Assembly (NCBI GenBank): GCA_003586115.2
Contig: QVOM02000116.1
Coordinates: 30,233,062 to 30,297,061, forward strand
DNA: 64,000 bases
Direction of reading: 5' to 3'
Origin: Salvator merianae
Taxonomy: Eukaryota; Chordata; Lepidosauria; Squamata; Teiidae
Shown here one piece after another: positions 19,886 to 31,500 of the stretch. Below the pieces are notes generated by a model. That model was not told the DNA's origin. It was given only the letters and a program-made list of their open reading frames with translations, and ran no database searches. The stretch's first letter is position 1. Every line of letters starts with the position of its first letter. The position numbers and the translations under genes were made by a program.

Positions 19886-21459
19886 GCCCTAAGTTAGTTA
19901 GGTGAACTGACCCCTAAAGCAAGCTTGCCTCAACTTGCTCCAGGCTGTACCTGCTAGCTTTCTTGGATCCTGGAGAAGACATGGCTGTCTGCTGCCATGC
20001 TGGGCTGTGCAATGATGTTGCAGTATAGCCAGGAATGGGTTTGGACCTACTGGGGCTTCTCACAAGCTCTGCTAGGTCTCTAAATGATTTAAGAAATGAG
20101 GAAATCCCTGACAGCCCAAAATCATGAAAGGTTGCACAATGATGTCATAGGCCAAGTCTCTTAAGTATTTCACTTAGCACTTTCACCAAGTACTTTTGAG
20201 CCATGCAATCAATAGTGTGTCTGATCGCAGTGTTGAGACAACAACAAAAAAGGCACTTCTGAGGCAGCTTAGAGGCAGCTCAGAGACGGGACTGTTTACA
20301 CACCAGTCTGCCCCTCCCCCCACTCCTAAACATTATGTGCTAGAAAAGGTGGATTGGTGAAGAGCTGCGAATGTGAGGGCCACACACTGTCTCTCTGAGG
20401 CACCCCTTTTGTTATGTCTGACCACAAGCTCAAGACTTAAAATATGAACTTTAAAGTGTCCAACCAAAAATTGCAGTATTCTTGACACTTTCAATCCATT
20501 TATTATTCTGCTTGGATTTAATTTTCTGCATGAATCACCTATGGCAGGCCAAAGCAAATAAGCTTTTTGTCACTGAAATCCTTTTACATGTATTTCCTCA
20601 CAACTCTAGTACTCAGAAGGAAGAAATGAAAATAAAGAAAATATTCCTGTATTATATTGCCCATGAAAAGAACAGGCATTATGGAGTGGACACAGGAAAC
20701 AATGAAACGAAATGGAATCTCTGTAAGGTATCTGCGAATCTGGACATGATTTAAATAAAACATTTTAAAGTACTGTGTATCCCAGATTACAAATATTATA
20801 AAAGCCTCATAGGTACAATGCTAGTACCCCCTAATTATTGGTAAAACAAGCTTAAACTGATTTAAGTATTGAGACACTTTATAGAAATGTTGACACCGAG
20901 ATCTTGCTTCACTCTATGTAGAGGTTTAGAGGAAAGAACATGTTTTTGTGAATCAAGCCAGTTTCAAAAACACTCTCTTGATAATAGTTTAAAGGCTGTT
21001 AAGTTAAGCAGTTAAAATATTGCTCACAGAAGTGGGCCAACTAAACATTTTTACTGGACTCTAGTTACAAATAGAGTTTCCTGATGACATCTGTTTCACA
21101 GAGCTACAGGGCTCTTGGGGCCTTTCTGTACTTCCCATTAAAAAGGGATAATTGTGAGGCCTACACCTACTCTGGCATGGACCAAGAGCAGCCACGTCTT
21201 CTGCGTCCACACTGGATGCACTGTAGCCCGGTCTAAGTGACCAAAATGGCCACCTAGATTGGGATATTGGTAGACCTGTTTCAACAGGCCTGCTAGTGGC
21301 CCAGGGGCCACCAGACTGACCTGGATGCATGACTCCATGGTTGGTTTATTTCCTGGCTGTCAGGGCCCTCATGTCAGGTTCTGAAGCTTGTGTGAGCTTC
21401 AGAGTGGCACAGGGTAGTGCGGGGTTTGTCTCACTATAGGCCATCCAAGTACGGACAGC

Positions 21460-21657
21460 CCTTTTCTAGGAAAAACTTTCTGACCATAAGGGCAATCAGT
21501 CATTGGAACAGGTTACCACAGGAGGTCTTTGCTGGAGGTCTGCAAGGAGAGACTGGACGGATATCTGTCTGGGATGCTTTAGTGAATCCTGCATTGAGCA
21601 GGGGGTTGGACTCGATGACCCTGGAGGTCCCTTCCAACTCTATGATTCTATGATTCA
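21460..21657 (+). mobile_element. CR1 LINE 3' end
   Basis: A longer CR1 tail than the one at 2612: ctaggaaaaactttctgacc, gcaatcagtcattggaacagg, ttggactcgatgaccctgg, aggtcccttccaactctatg, then tandem attctatg. Confidence 0.92.
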
Positions 21658-22426
21658 GGTGGACCACTCCAGACTAGAACCACTGCACCCATGCAAGTGC
21701 AAAAATGGCCTTAATTTCTACACAGGTGGAACATCCACACATAAGGTAGCAAGCATCCTGAAGAAGCTTTAGGGGTGCAGCTTTCATATGCTGCTCTCTC
21801 CCTCATAAGAACCAGAAATCAGGAGGGGAGCAGGGGTATGGCTATTGCTAGGGAAAGCAGTTTTGCACAGGTGGGGGGGATGGAGGCAAGTCTGGTCCTC
21901 CACGGATACCTGGCGTAGGGAAAGCCTGAGGTTGTCAAGGGTCTGTGTTGCAGGCAGGGTAACCTCCCCACCCAGCAGCAGCAGCAGCGGCAAATCTTCG
22001 AAACTGTGCTTTTTCGCCTTTCACAAAAGAAGATGTGGAGGAAGGAGGAAGTGGGCGGGGAGACAATGGCACCACCCCTGTAGAATGCCCACGAGATCCA
22101 GCACTGGGCAAGAGCAAAATGGAAACCCTCTACCCACCCCATGTAGTCTCCTTTTGCTCACACCCTGAAAATTAAAACGAACTAATGAGCTTCAAATAGC
22201 CTCAAAGTTGACAAAAATCCACTTAAAGGATAGCTTCTTTTCTGACAGTTTGGTATCCAGAAATGATACCAAAATGGATTTTTGGTGTAGCCAGATAGAG
22301 CTGAAGAAGGGCTGAAGCAGAATAAAAGGTAAGGCGTGGCTTTTCGTTTGGAAGAGTTCTGTGTAATTCAAAAATAGCATATGGTTTAGGAGACTGGTCT
22401 GATCTTAGACTTTCACGGGCTGATTC

Positions 22427-22567
22427 TGCACTGGCCAGTAAACTGGACCACCAAGCATACTAGGAGCCTCCTGTCTAGGTGGGGCCTCCCGTAGACCAAG
22501 CAACATGTGTAAGGTAGGCTCCTAGTATGATTGCTGGTCTGGTACACCAGCCAGTGCAGAATCTCCC
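22427..22567. mobile_element. Palindromic MITE, GATTCTGCACTGG family, copy 2
   Basis: The best-preserved copy. The left half GATTCTGCACTGGCCAGT...aagcatactaggagcctcc is mirrored by ggtaggctcctagtatgattgctgg...ccagtgcagaatc. The whole 141 bp can fold into one hairpin. Confidence 0.78.
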
Positions 22568-23699
22568 ATGCTCTGGTAGCCTCTAGGCTGAATTGCTGTA
22601 AGATATGCTGTGTAGGGGTGTGAAAAACACAATTTCTAATGCAAACCTAGAGTAGGGTAATCACTTGCTTTAGCTCACTTTGTTTTTTTGTTGCCCTCTC
22701 AGCTTTCTTAAAGCCTGGGAGGAATAGGGCAATCTATTGCTGTATCAGGGTGTGACTGCATCATTGTATGGCCCACTACAATGTTGGGTCTGCAAACAGC
22801 CCCGCCCCTACAGATGTTTAAAGGGCATGTCCATTTGGAATGGCATTTTGCATGCTCCTAATGTTGTGTGGAGCTGTCTCTATGTGATTAGGGATTGGGA
22901 CTCAAGTATTCAGAGCTGGCACAGGAGCCTTCAAAGGACAGGAATGAAACTTCTTGGCCTTTGGTGTTCCTGGGGGTGGGGGCTGTTTTGGCAGCACTTC
23001 CAAAACAGATGTAAGTAGCTTCTGGTCTTGGCTCAGATTGCACAATCCAGGTCAAGACTGGAACAGCTGTCAGTAGGAGCCATCTGCTTTGCTGAAGCCC
23101 ATCCCGTCTCCAAAGCTGCTGGCCAGGGATATTTTTGCCAGGCACACAAAAATAGCCCATTTCTGGGAGAGTTTCTGAGAGCCTGGCAAAATGGCACTGG
23201 GCTCCACTCACTTCATAGGCAAGTGCAGCTGTCCTCCATTGGCACATTCTCTGCTGCCATGTTTGCACCAGGCCAGCTGTTGGTAGCATGCACAGGTTGA
23301 TCAGTCTAGAATGCAAATGCTGTGGTCCAGGCAGCAGCAATCCTGGTGTCTTGTGCAAAGTCTGCCCTAGATGGCAGTATGAACTATGAGTAACTTCATT
23401 CTAACATCTCCAGAACATTTTTATATCTAATATCAAAATGGGTTATTAACAACTTAACACATTGCTTCTATATAGGATTCTAAGTTCAGTAGGGCTCTGT
23501 TATCTAAAGGAATCATTTTTCCCATATATATCCTGTAGTCCCCGAGATTTATGGTAAAGGCATTCCTGGTGGGACAGATGTTTGTGAGACCCAACAATTG
23601 CCAATTGCTGGAAGGCCTTTTCTGCTTTGCAATGGTCATTTCCCTTAAAATGCAACTATTTCTGCTAAACTGTCAGCCACTGCTTAACATGAATATATT

Positions 23700-24200
23700 T
23701 TAGGTTTTATTTATTTTAGGATTTATACCTCACCCTTCACCTGGAGATCCCAGACTGTGTCACAACAGTAAAAAGATAAAATTTATAACAGTTAAACATA
23801 ATTAAAATACATTATAAAATACAGCTGACCCCACAAGGAAACTAACTGTCAAAAGCCTGGGTGAAGCAGTATGTTTTAACCATGTGCTGAAAACCATACA
23901 GTGATGCTGCCTGGCACACCTTAGCTGGGAGGCTGTTCCAAAGTCTGGGGACCACCACAGAAAAGGCCCTCTTGCGTGCTGCAACCCCCACACCTCTGAG
24001 GATAGTGGAACTTCAAGAAGGCCCTCACTTTGTGATCTTAAAGCATGGTCAGGCCTAAATGGAGGAAGTCACTCCTTTGGATATTCAAGGCCCAAGCCAT
24101 TTAGGGCTTTATATGTCATTGTTAATACTCCGCATTGGCCTTGGTAGCAAAAGTGCAGATCTTTCAAGACTAGCGTGATGTGCATTCAGCCAGAAATTTC
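23700..24200 (-). mobile_element. L2-like LINE 3' region
   Basis: It matches the 3' part of the LINE at 25680-26110, sharing ggaggctgttccaaagtctggggacca, aaaggccctcttgcgtg and the tttagggctttatatgtcattgtta block. The minus strand is the element's sense strand. Confidence 0.7.
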
Positions 24201-24553
24201 TTCAGCAGGCACTTGCTAGTTGATAGTGAGATCATTTGGCTGCTTTTGGGTGCTGCTTTTATTTTGCTGAGTCTATTCTTTGATCATGTTCTGGTTGTAG
24301 ATCACCCTGGGACTCTTGACAAAAAGTAGTACACCAGCGTTCTGAATCAGTCATAGTGTGTAGGGCATCCCAAGAAAAAGGCCCAATGAGAATTGTTCTT
24401 AGTTAGTGACTATCAAACACCCAGGGTGTTATGTGTGTAGAAATGAAAAGTGAAGTATGTTGAATGGTCTTGAGCCAGAAAGAGCTCAGCTGGGTGACTT
24501 GTGCCCTGAATAACAGCATTTCCACACTGCAACATTTTATTTGTGGGACTCAC

Positions 24554-24900
24554 CTGTAAGATCTTGAACAGTTCTGATTTCAGGGCTCCCGACAACAGCT
24601 AGGCTTGAACTCCCTATTACAGACACAAAAACACCCATATTTATAACCTTCCGAATGCCATTTCTTTTTCTCACAAGAGTTCTGGCCAAACTCTGCAGAG
24701 GCAAACCAGATTTAAAGACTGCTTTGCGAAGCTTAACCAAACAAGATGTGTCACATGTTTCTTGTTCTCGTACACATGTACACAAGACCCCCCCCCCCCG
24801 TCCTGGTAATTACAGTCAGTTCATAAATTCTGTCGTAACTTCTGTCTCTTCCGAGATTGATAAGAAGTAACAACACCAAGAACCTTGCGGCTCTTAAATC
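24554..24900 (-). other. STEAP1: Candidate non-coding first exon of STEAP1 (5' end approximate)
   Basis: A perfect donor consensus, CAG|GTGAGT, is read on the minus strand with the last exon base at 24554. It lies just inside the CpG-rich block and about 5.5 kb upstream of exon 2. Mammalian STEAP1 has a non-coding exon 1, so this is the natural candidate. The transcription start is not visible, and the 5' boundary given is only a guess. An 82-codon ORF crosses the donor but has no recognisable homology. Confidence 0.45.
24788..24799 (+). repeat. Poly-C run (12 C)
   Basis: An uninterrupted run of 12 C between caaga and gtcctgg, within the candidate STEAP1 first exon on the other strand. Confidence 0.9.
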
Positions 24901-24959
24901 TATCACTCCTTGCCAGTTTTATTACCCTTTTCTCTCTCTCTCTTTTTACTTGTAAAATC

Positions 24960-25400
24960 CTGTTTACACTGCAGGCGAAGACGACGAGAAAGGAAATCAT
25001 TAGCTCCAGCAGCTGGACGGCGAAGAGGTTGCGATCACGTCTGCCGTTCTAAGAGAGAAGTGATCGGAATTTCCCACTCTTCCCGAGCGCCCCGTCCACG
25101 GGTTTGCAAATATTTGGTTAGCGACGTTACGGAGCCCGTCGTGGCTCCGTAAACGTGCTGATCACATCCGCCTGCAGCCCCAGAGAAGCAAGGACTGGCT
25201 TGGAAAGGCCAGATCTTAAACGCTACTTACAACTTTTTCTCGGTCTTTGGCCCTGGGGTGAAACGATCAAAGCGGCTGAACCAACCCGCCGCCGTGTCTC
25301 ACTCAGCCTTTGCCCGCTCTCGACTCGTCGACATGCAACTGTCTGTACCGCCCCTTTCAGCCCCGCCTTCGACATCCATCCATCCATCCCTCACTCGTCT
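24960..25400 (-). promoter_or_regulatory. CpG-rich block, putative STEAP1 promoter
   Basis: This stretch has many CpGs (gaagacgacgagaaagg, gcgaagaggttgcgatcacg, gcgacgttacggagcc, cgctctcgactcgtcgac), in contrast to the CpG-poor surroundings. It sits upstream of the candidate first exon and shows no TE-like termini. An ATF/CREB-like core (gacgttacg) lies at about 25122-25130. The promoter role is inferred from composition and position. Confidence 0.5.
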
Positions 25401-25659
25401 TAATGCGAACTCCGCCTTTCTTGAATCCCAACTTTTTTTTTAAAAAAAATGTTGTTAATTTAGGACTTTTCAGTTTTCACCTAAGGCCTTACATGAGCAA
25501 AATGCTTCTTCTACCTGCCCTTACTCTGCACTTTTGAATTACTTATTTATTATTTTTAATAGGTGGTGGTTTGCTTTAACTGGAGCTGCTAACGTTTGTT
25601 GTTCTTTTTCTGCTCTTATTTTGGATTATTATCCTTGTAAAGAGCTGTTTTCTATTGTA

Positions 25660-27700
25660 TTATTTTATTTATTTATTTGTAGAATTTATATCCTGCCCAT
25701 CACCAAAAGGTCTCAGGGGGGGTCACGACAACAAAAAAATTAAAAAAGATAAAATATTTTTAAACATATTTAAAAACCTGGTGAATCCCCAGAGGGAGTT
25801 TATTCCAAAGCCTGGGGACCAAACATAAAAGGCTGTCTTGCGTGTCCCTACCTGTTGCACATCTGAGCGAGGAGGAACTACAAGAAGGTGCTCTCCTTGA
25901 GATCTCAGTACCTGGGCAGGTCTGTATGGGAGATGGAGCTCCTTAGATAACCAGGGCCCAAGCTCTTTATGGCTTTGGATGTTAGCACCATGACCTTGAA
26001 TTTGGTTCAGTAGCAAATAGGCAACCAGTGCAGATCTTGCAGGACCTGCATGGTGCACATTTTGCACTAGTTCCAGCTTCTGGACCATTTTCAAGGGTAA
26101 TAGAATGTGCATAGAACGTGTTACAGTAGTCTAGTCTGGAGGTTACCGGAGTGTTGATCACGGTGGCCAAGTTATCTCTATCTAGGAAAAGCTGGAGCTG
26201 ACGAACCAGTTGGAGATGGAGGTAGGTGCTCCTGGCCATCACTGCCACATGGGTCTCAAATGACAGTGTCAAATCCAAGAGCACCCCCAGATCATGCACC
26301 TATACTTTCTGGGACAAAACAACTCCATTCAGAATTCAGTGCCTCTTAACTTCCTGGACTTGGAACCTTGTGACACACAATGCCTCTTATCTTGTGTGTA
26401 TTCAGCCTCAGTTAATTGGTGCACATCGAGCCCATCACTGCCTCCAGTCAGAGATCAAGCACCTCAGTTTCCTCCCCTAATTGGAGGGATAGAGTTCAGT
26501 AGCATCAGCACACTCTAAAACTCCTGATGACCTCTCCAAGCGGCTTCATATAGATGTTAAAGAGCATAGGAGACAAGACAGACCCTAGGAGAACTCCACA
26601 AGAGAGCACCCAGGGCATTGAATAAAAGTCCTTCATTGCTACTTTCTGAAACCTACCACAGAGATAGGAAGCAAACCACTTCCCGTCTAAGGTGGCACAG
26701 ACCATGTGGGGTGGCAGCCATCCGCACTGCAAAAGCTGGAACAGCTTGGAACCCGGCTTCTGGTACTTGCAGCATGAATGCTGGCTGCCTACCATGACAG
26801 TGGCCATGGAAATGTCTGGCCGCTGCCATGGTAACCAGAGATGCAGTATGTGACTGCGCAGCCATGTTGTGCCATGGCCTGCAGTGTTTGCACCCAGAAG
26901 TAGCTGTGAACGCTGCATACCAAGAGCAGTCCAGGTGCTCCCGGTACAGTTGTGGACAATGATATAGTTTTCTACAGCTAGTAGCCTTCGGGAGTGTCTG
27001 GACCCTCACTAGCACTCAAGTGTGAATAGGTCTCTAATCCCAAAAGTTGTTCCAGCAAGATATCATGGTTGATGGTATTGAAAGTTGTTGAGAGATCAAG
27101 AAGAATCAACAGGGTTGCATTGCCCCTGTCTCTCCCCTCATAGAGGTCATTCATGAGGGTGATTAAGGCAGTTTCAGCGCCAAATCCATGCCTGAAACCA
27201 GATTGAAATGGGTCTAGATTATCTGTTTCATCCAAGCATGCCTGCAGTTGGGTAGCCACCAGCTTGCCCCAAAAAAGAATATTTGCCACTGGGCAATAGT
27301 TATTCAGTACTTCTAGACCCAGGGAGCTCCTCTTAAGGAGGAGGCCTACCTCAAGTTCTTTTTAAGCCGCTGGCACCTCTCCCTCCCACAAAGAGGCATT
27401 TATCACTTCCTGGATCCACCCAGACATACCCCCTTGGCTACCTGTTATTATCTATGAAGGGCAAGGGTTGGGGAGACAGGTAGTAGGCTGAACACCTGTG
27501 AGCAGCTTATCCACTTCCTCCGACAGCAACAACTGAAACTGATCCAATACAGTAGGACCAGACAGTGCTCCAGATACCTCCATTAAACCATTTTCACATG
27601 TGGAGTCCAATTCTGTGTGAATCTGAGCAACTTTGTCCTGAAAGTACCTTGCAAATTAATCACAGCGAGCTTCCAAAGATAGCATGGACATATCCTCAGA
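25660..27700 (-). mobile_element. L2-like LINE, decayed RT region, interrupted by a DNA element
   Basis: On the minus strand the translated blocks follow the order of a non-LTR reverse transcriptase. They are LDPFQSGFRHGFGAETALI (about 27180-27240), LLILLDLSTTFNTINHDILLEQL (about 27050-27120), then after an insertion FASYLCGRFQKVA, VLSCGVLLGSVLSPMLFNIYM (about 26530-26600), and LGVLLDLTLSFETHVAV...VTSRLDYCN (about 26090-26290). Frameshifts and stops show it is dead. RT blocks and tail fit the L2/CR1 side of the LINEs. Confidence 0.82.
26680..27040 (-). mobile_element. DNA-element copy nested in the L2-like LINE
   Basis: It splits the LINE reading frame between LLEQLLGL and FASYLCGRF. Reverse-complemented, it matches 38223-38665 and 39825-40333 in order: cctattcacactt, agctacttctgggtg, accatggcagcggcc, ccagcattcatgc, tgttccagct, gtgcggatggc and ctaaggtgg (as ctta-gac variant). 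Confidence 0.75.
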
Positions 27701-28254
27701 CCACCTGGTGAAGGTGTGCCAACCAGAGCTCTTTGAAATAAATAAATGAGATGAATAAATAAATAATTCTGAAACCTTATGGTCAGGAGAGATTAATCTG
27801 AATTAATAGGTTCTGCAAAAGGCAAAAGATTTATTTGGTCTCTCTCTCTCCCCTCCCTATTTGCAAGTTGTATACAAATATTAGTCATTTAATCTAATTT
27901 GTTTGATGGAAGAGTTTTTATTCCATGTATTTTCATTTAAAAAATAAAAAAAATGAGCTTTGTGTAAATATGTCACAGGCTGCAGTACTTGTGTTCTGGA
28001 GCCAAGCAGATGGAATACTTCCCCAATAAAAAATATTTTGGCACAGCACTGGCTAGAATTACTAGCAGCTCAGCGTACTCTTTTATTTAATTTTATTAAT
28101 TTTATTTTATTTTATGTGCACGGTGAGCTCTCTGAAGTTCAATCCAGAGTCCTCGGCATGTGCCCATTTATTCAGGCACATGCCAGAATGTTAAAGACGA
28201 TGCGGGAAATCCTGCACTGTCTTTAATTCTGTTCTTGAGGGCGATAGATACCCC

Positions 28255-28520
28255 TGGTATCCTGAACACAGAAGGCATGCCTTCTGCACACCTCCCGTGT
28301 TCTGGATCAGGGCCACAATAGTCTGCTGGTTGACCCGATTAATGGTTCTACCAGTGATCCAGACTAAGGCCTCCCTTAATTCGAATCACGCTCTGTCAGA
28401 TGCAGACAGAGCAGATTAGTGTGGAGTGTGGCCTCGTAGATCTGCAATAATGTGCAGGTCTATATAGCCTAGAAGCGTACTACGTGGACCCTTAATCTGT
28501 ATTCATGGTCTGTGCAGAAA
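28255..28520 (-). mobile_element. MITE-like element, 'tgcagacagagc' family
   Basis: On the minus strand it matches the left part of the elements at 50105 and 51934: gatctgcac/gtaatgcagat, the ctctgtctgcat-agac block, and ctaccagtgatcc. The end is ctgtgcagaaaggctc. Confidence 0.55.
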
Positions 28521-28599
28521 GGCTCTTAGCTTCACCCTTCTCCTTCAATCTTACTGACAAAAGCGTTCTTAATAGGAGTTTGTGCCCCTGCTGGTGTTA

Positions 28600-31500
28600 G
28601 TGTCAAGGTCTTTGAAACTGCAAGGTGGTAGTCCTCCAGCAAGGGAAATTTACTAATCTTTGCCAATTGAATTTAATCTTATCATTTCATGCAAGCCATA
28701 CATATCAAAGCTGGGCAAGCAAAATGAGTAAGATGATCTAGAACAAGTGCTAGAACACATCAAAAGGTCATTGAAGGTGCCTGTCAAGTAATGTATGGTT
28801 GGTAACTGAGAAAACTATATATATTGCATTAAGACTCTGGTCATGCTTAAATATTGTGCAAAATGTGTGGTGATAATTAGATGTGGCTTCACATTTCTAG
28901 CCCTAAGAATGAAGAAGTCGACAGCCTGTTATAGTGCTCTGAGAACTTACATGTATATCTGCTATGTATTAGCCTATTCGAATAGAACCTGTGTTGTGCA
29001 AGAAAGGTCCCTCAGATGGACGCAGGTAAAAGTACATTTCATCAAACCATCCCATTTGATGGAGTTCTTTCCCAGACTGCTGGGTTAGGGGACAGAGCAC
29101 CTGTCAAATGTAAAGCAGTAAGAGGGCATCGGGAATGATTGTCCTCTAAATAGGGATGGATGGTCAGTATTTGGCTTTCAAGAGAAGAAGCAAGCAGAGG
29201 GATATATAAAAAGGATTTCCCTTTGACTCCTGTCAGATAAGTTGTAAGCATCACTTCCTATTTCTGACAGGAGGTTTTTAGAATTCTCTTTTAAAGTGTG
29301 AGCAGCTTTTTCCTTCCCTTCCAGACATATATGTTCAACCACAGGGCTGGAAGATGTCATTGAAAGGAAGTGTGAAGTACAAGCGGGATGGTCAGCTTTT
29401 CCTGTTGAAGGACTTTATGCTAGGAACCAATGAATTGTTTGTCAAGATTTAGGTGCTTCCTCGTCTCCCATCCATTTCTCATCCTTCATTCAAATCTTTA
29501 AGGTCCTGCTACCATACAAGTCATTCTGGATCTATATTAATTTGGGTTTATGTTTCTTTTCTTCTCCTTTCCATTTGTTTGATCTGCTTAGCTTATTCTT
29601 ATAAATGAGGAGCAGGAAGGAGAGTTATAAAGGTTGTCACCTGTTTCTGCGTATCTTAAATGCTTAGTTTACCTTCTTGTTGTTGTTGGGTAACACTGAG
29701 TTGTGGTCGACTCCTGGTTGACTCCATGGAAACTTCCATGGGCATTTCCAGACAGGGTTGGTTGGTTTTTGACAGAGATGCAGAAGTGGTTTCCTTTGCC
29801 TGCTTCTGGAAAGAGGTTGGAGATCAAACTGGCAAACCTCTTCTTTCCAGGGAGTTTGCTCTGGCACTGAGCTACAGCTGCTCCAGTTCTATTTTGTACG
29901 CATGTGCAGCAGGTTGGAGGAATGGCTTGGTGTGTTCTGTCTGCACATTATGCCAATCTGCTGTCTCTCTGGGTCTGTGGCTCAGCCAATTTGGTTGCCA
30001 GGTTCGTACTGAGATAGTTTGCCCAATCTGGCTTGTTCAGATAACTTGGCCAAGGAGACAGTGACTGAGATCTCATGAAAGTAGATGGCGCCAAGCTTTC
30101 ACTCTGTTCCCTGATGGAGCTACAACTGGGAAGTGAAAAAAAGGCAGACCAGATCATTATCCTAATCTACTGCACGCTACATTGTATTACATAAAAAACA
30201 TTTGAATTACCTGTGAAACATATCTAAGTTCCTTTCATGTTAAGCACAGGGGAAATATGAAGGATATCTTTGTAAAAAAGAAAAAAAAAAGCAATAAGAT
30301 GCTAATTTCAAGAGACAATGTGGGATAGGAACAAGATCCTGTGATTGCTGCTTGCCATGCTGCACCAGATGCCCACTGCAAACTGCAGCTTACCTGCATG
30401 TCAGGTGAGCAGTATATGAGTTGGGACCTTTGGGGACTTCTGGGAGCCATCATAGCACCTGCCCACTTTCTTTTATTGTGTTTTGCACACTTGGCTGGCT
30501 CCTGTAAGTCCCCAGGGGGCTGATCTTGTATGCTGCTTGGCAGATATGCAGGTAAGTGGGGCTATTATGGGAAACCCAACATTGTTGCTCACTTTTCTGT
30601 AATAGCATTGCAACATGCTTTTGTGCATCACAATAGGCACTGTACATCTGGCATTCCCAATGCAACACTGAGAGGATCACAGGGTTTACCTCACTCCTGG
30701 AAGCATCCAAAAACTGCTCTGAAAACGACTGCCAGAATAGAACATCCAATGGATGAAACAGTAAATAATTGGATGCAGTATAAGATATCTGCCTATATTC
30801 TATAAAGTATTGTGCAAGATTATGGCACCTGTGTAGAATCTCTGCAAACTAATTTTCCTTTAACTTTCATCCCTGTTGGGCATCTACAATGTCTTTTTAT
30901 AGTTAAACTGAAAGACTAATTTAAAAGAATATGGAGCAAAAATGATCATGATGTTTGGCTTGCTTAAATAGATGCTTTCAAGTCACCTGTGTTCAAATTG
31001 CTTCTATTATTTATTTCATTGGACTGTGTAATACATGTGTATTTATTATGGCTGACTAGTAACAACATTATTACTTGCAACAGCTTTTGACATTTTAATT
31101 ACTTGTGATTTTTCAGCAAGGAAACAATTATGGGACCCCCAAACAGGCTGAGTGTTAGAACACCCAATCACTTAATTTTCTTTTCAGTTTGAGGAGCAAG
31201 AAAATTGGTATATTAGTCAATGTTAAGGAAAACATTGTTTTTCAGAAATGTTTGTAGCTCTTAGGTATTTTCTGTTTAGCAAATTTATTGCCTAGAATTG
31301 TATGTTTGGAATGCATTATTCAGTATTTCATATTCATTAATCCTCTTACTAATGAAGTTCCAGAAGTGCCAAGAACTGACGCCATTTGATTTGGGATGTT
31401 TATCTGACTAGAACAAAAAATCATAAAACGTATATATTGAAATGATAAAAAATAGCCCAGATTTTTGCTGAAAGGGATGGCAAGGTTAAAAAGTAGAGTG

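Larger units (their letters stand above)
19021..24553 (-). other. STEAP1: Putative STEAP1 intron 1
   Basis: About 5.5 kb, if the donor at 24554 is exon 1. It contains MITEs near 19450-19880 and 22427-22567, a CR1 3' end at 21460-21657, an L2-like tail at 23700-24200, and an unassigned GC-rich segment at 21780-22160. Confidence 0.45.

Noticed and set aside
22888..23358. 156-codon minus-strand ORF
   Set aside because: It runs through MITE-like sequence shared with 42370-42690 and has no recognised family.
26505..27289. Conserved host protein with an RT-like domain
   Set aside because: The blocks are those of a non-LTR LINE in the usual order and are broken by frameshifts and an insertion.
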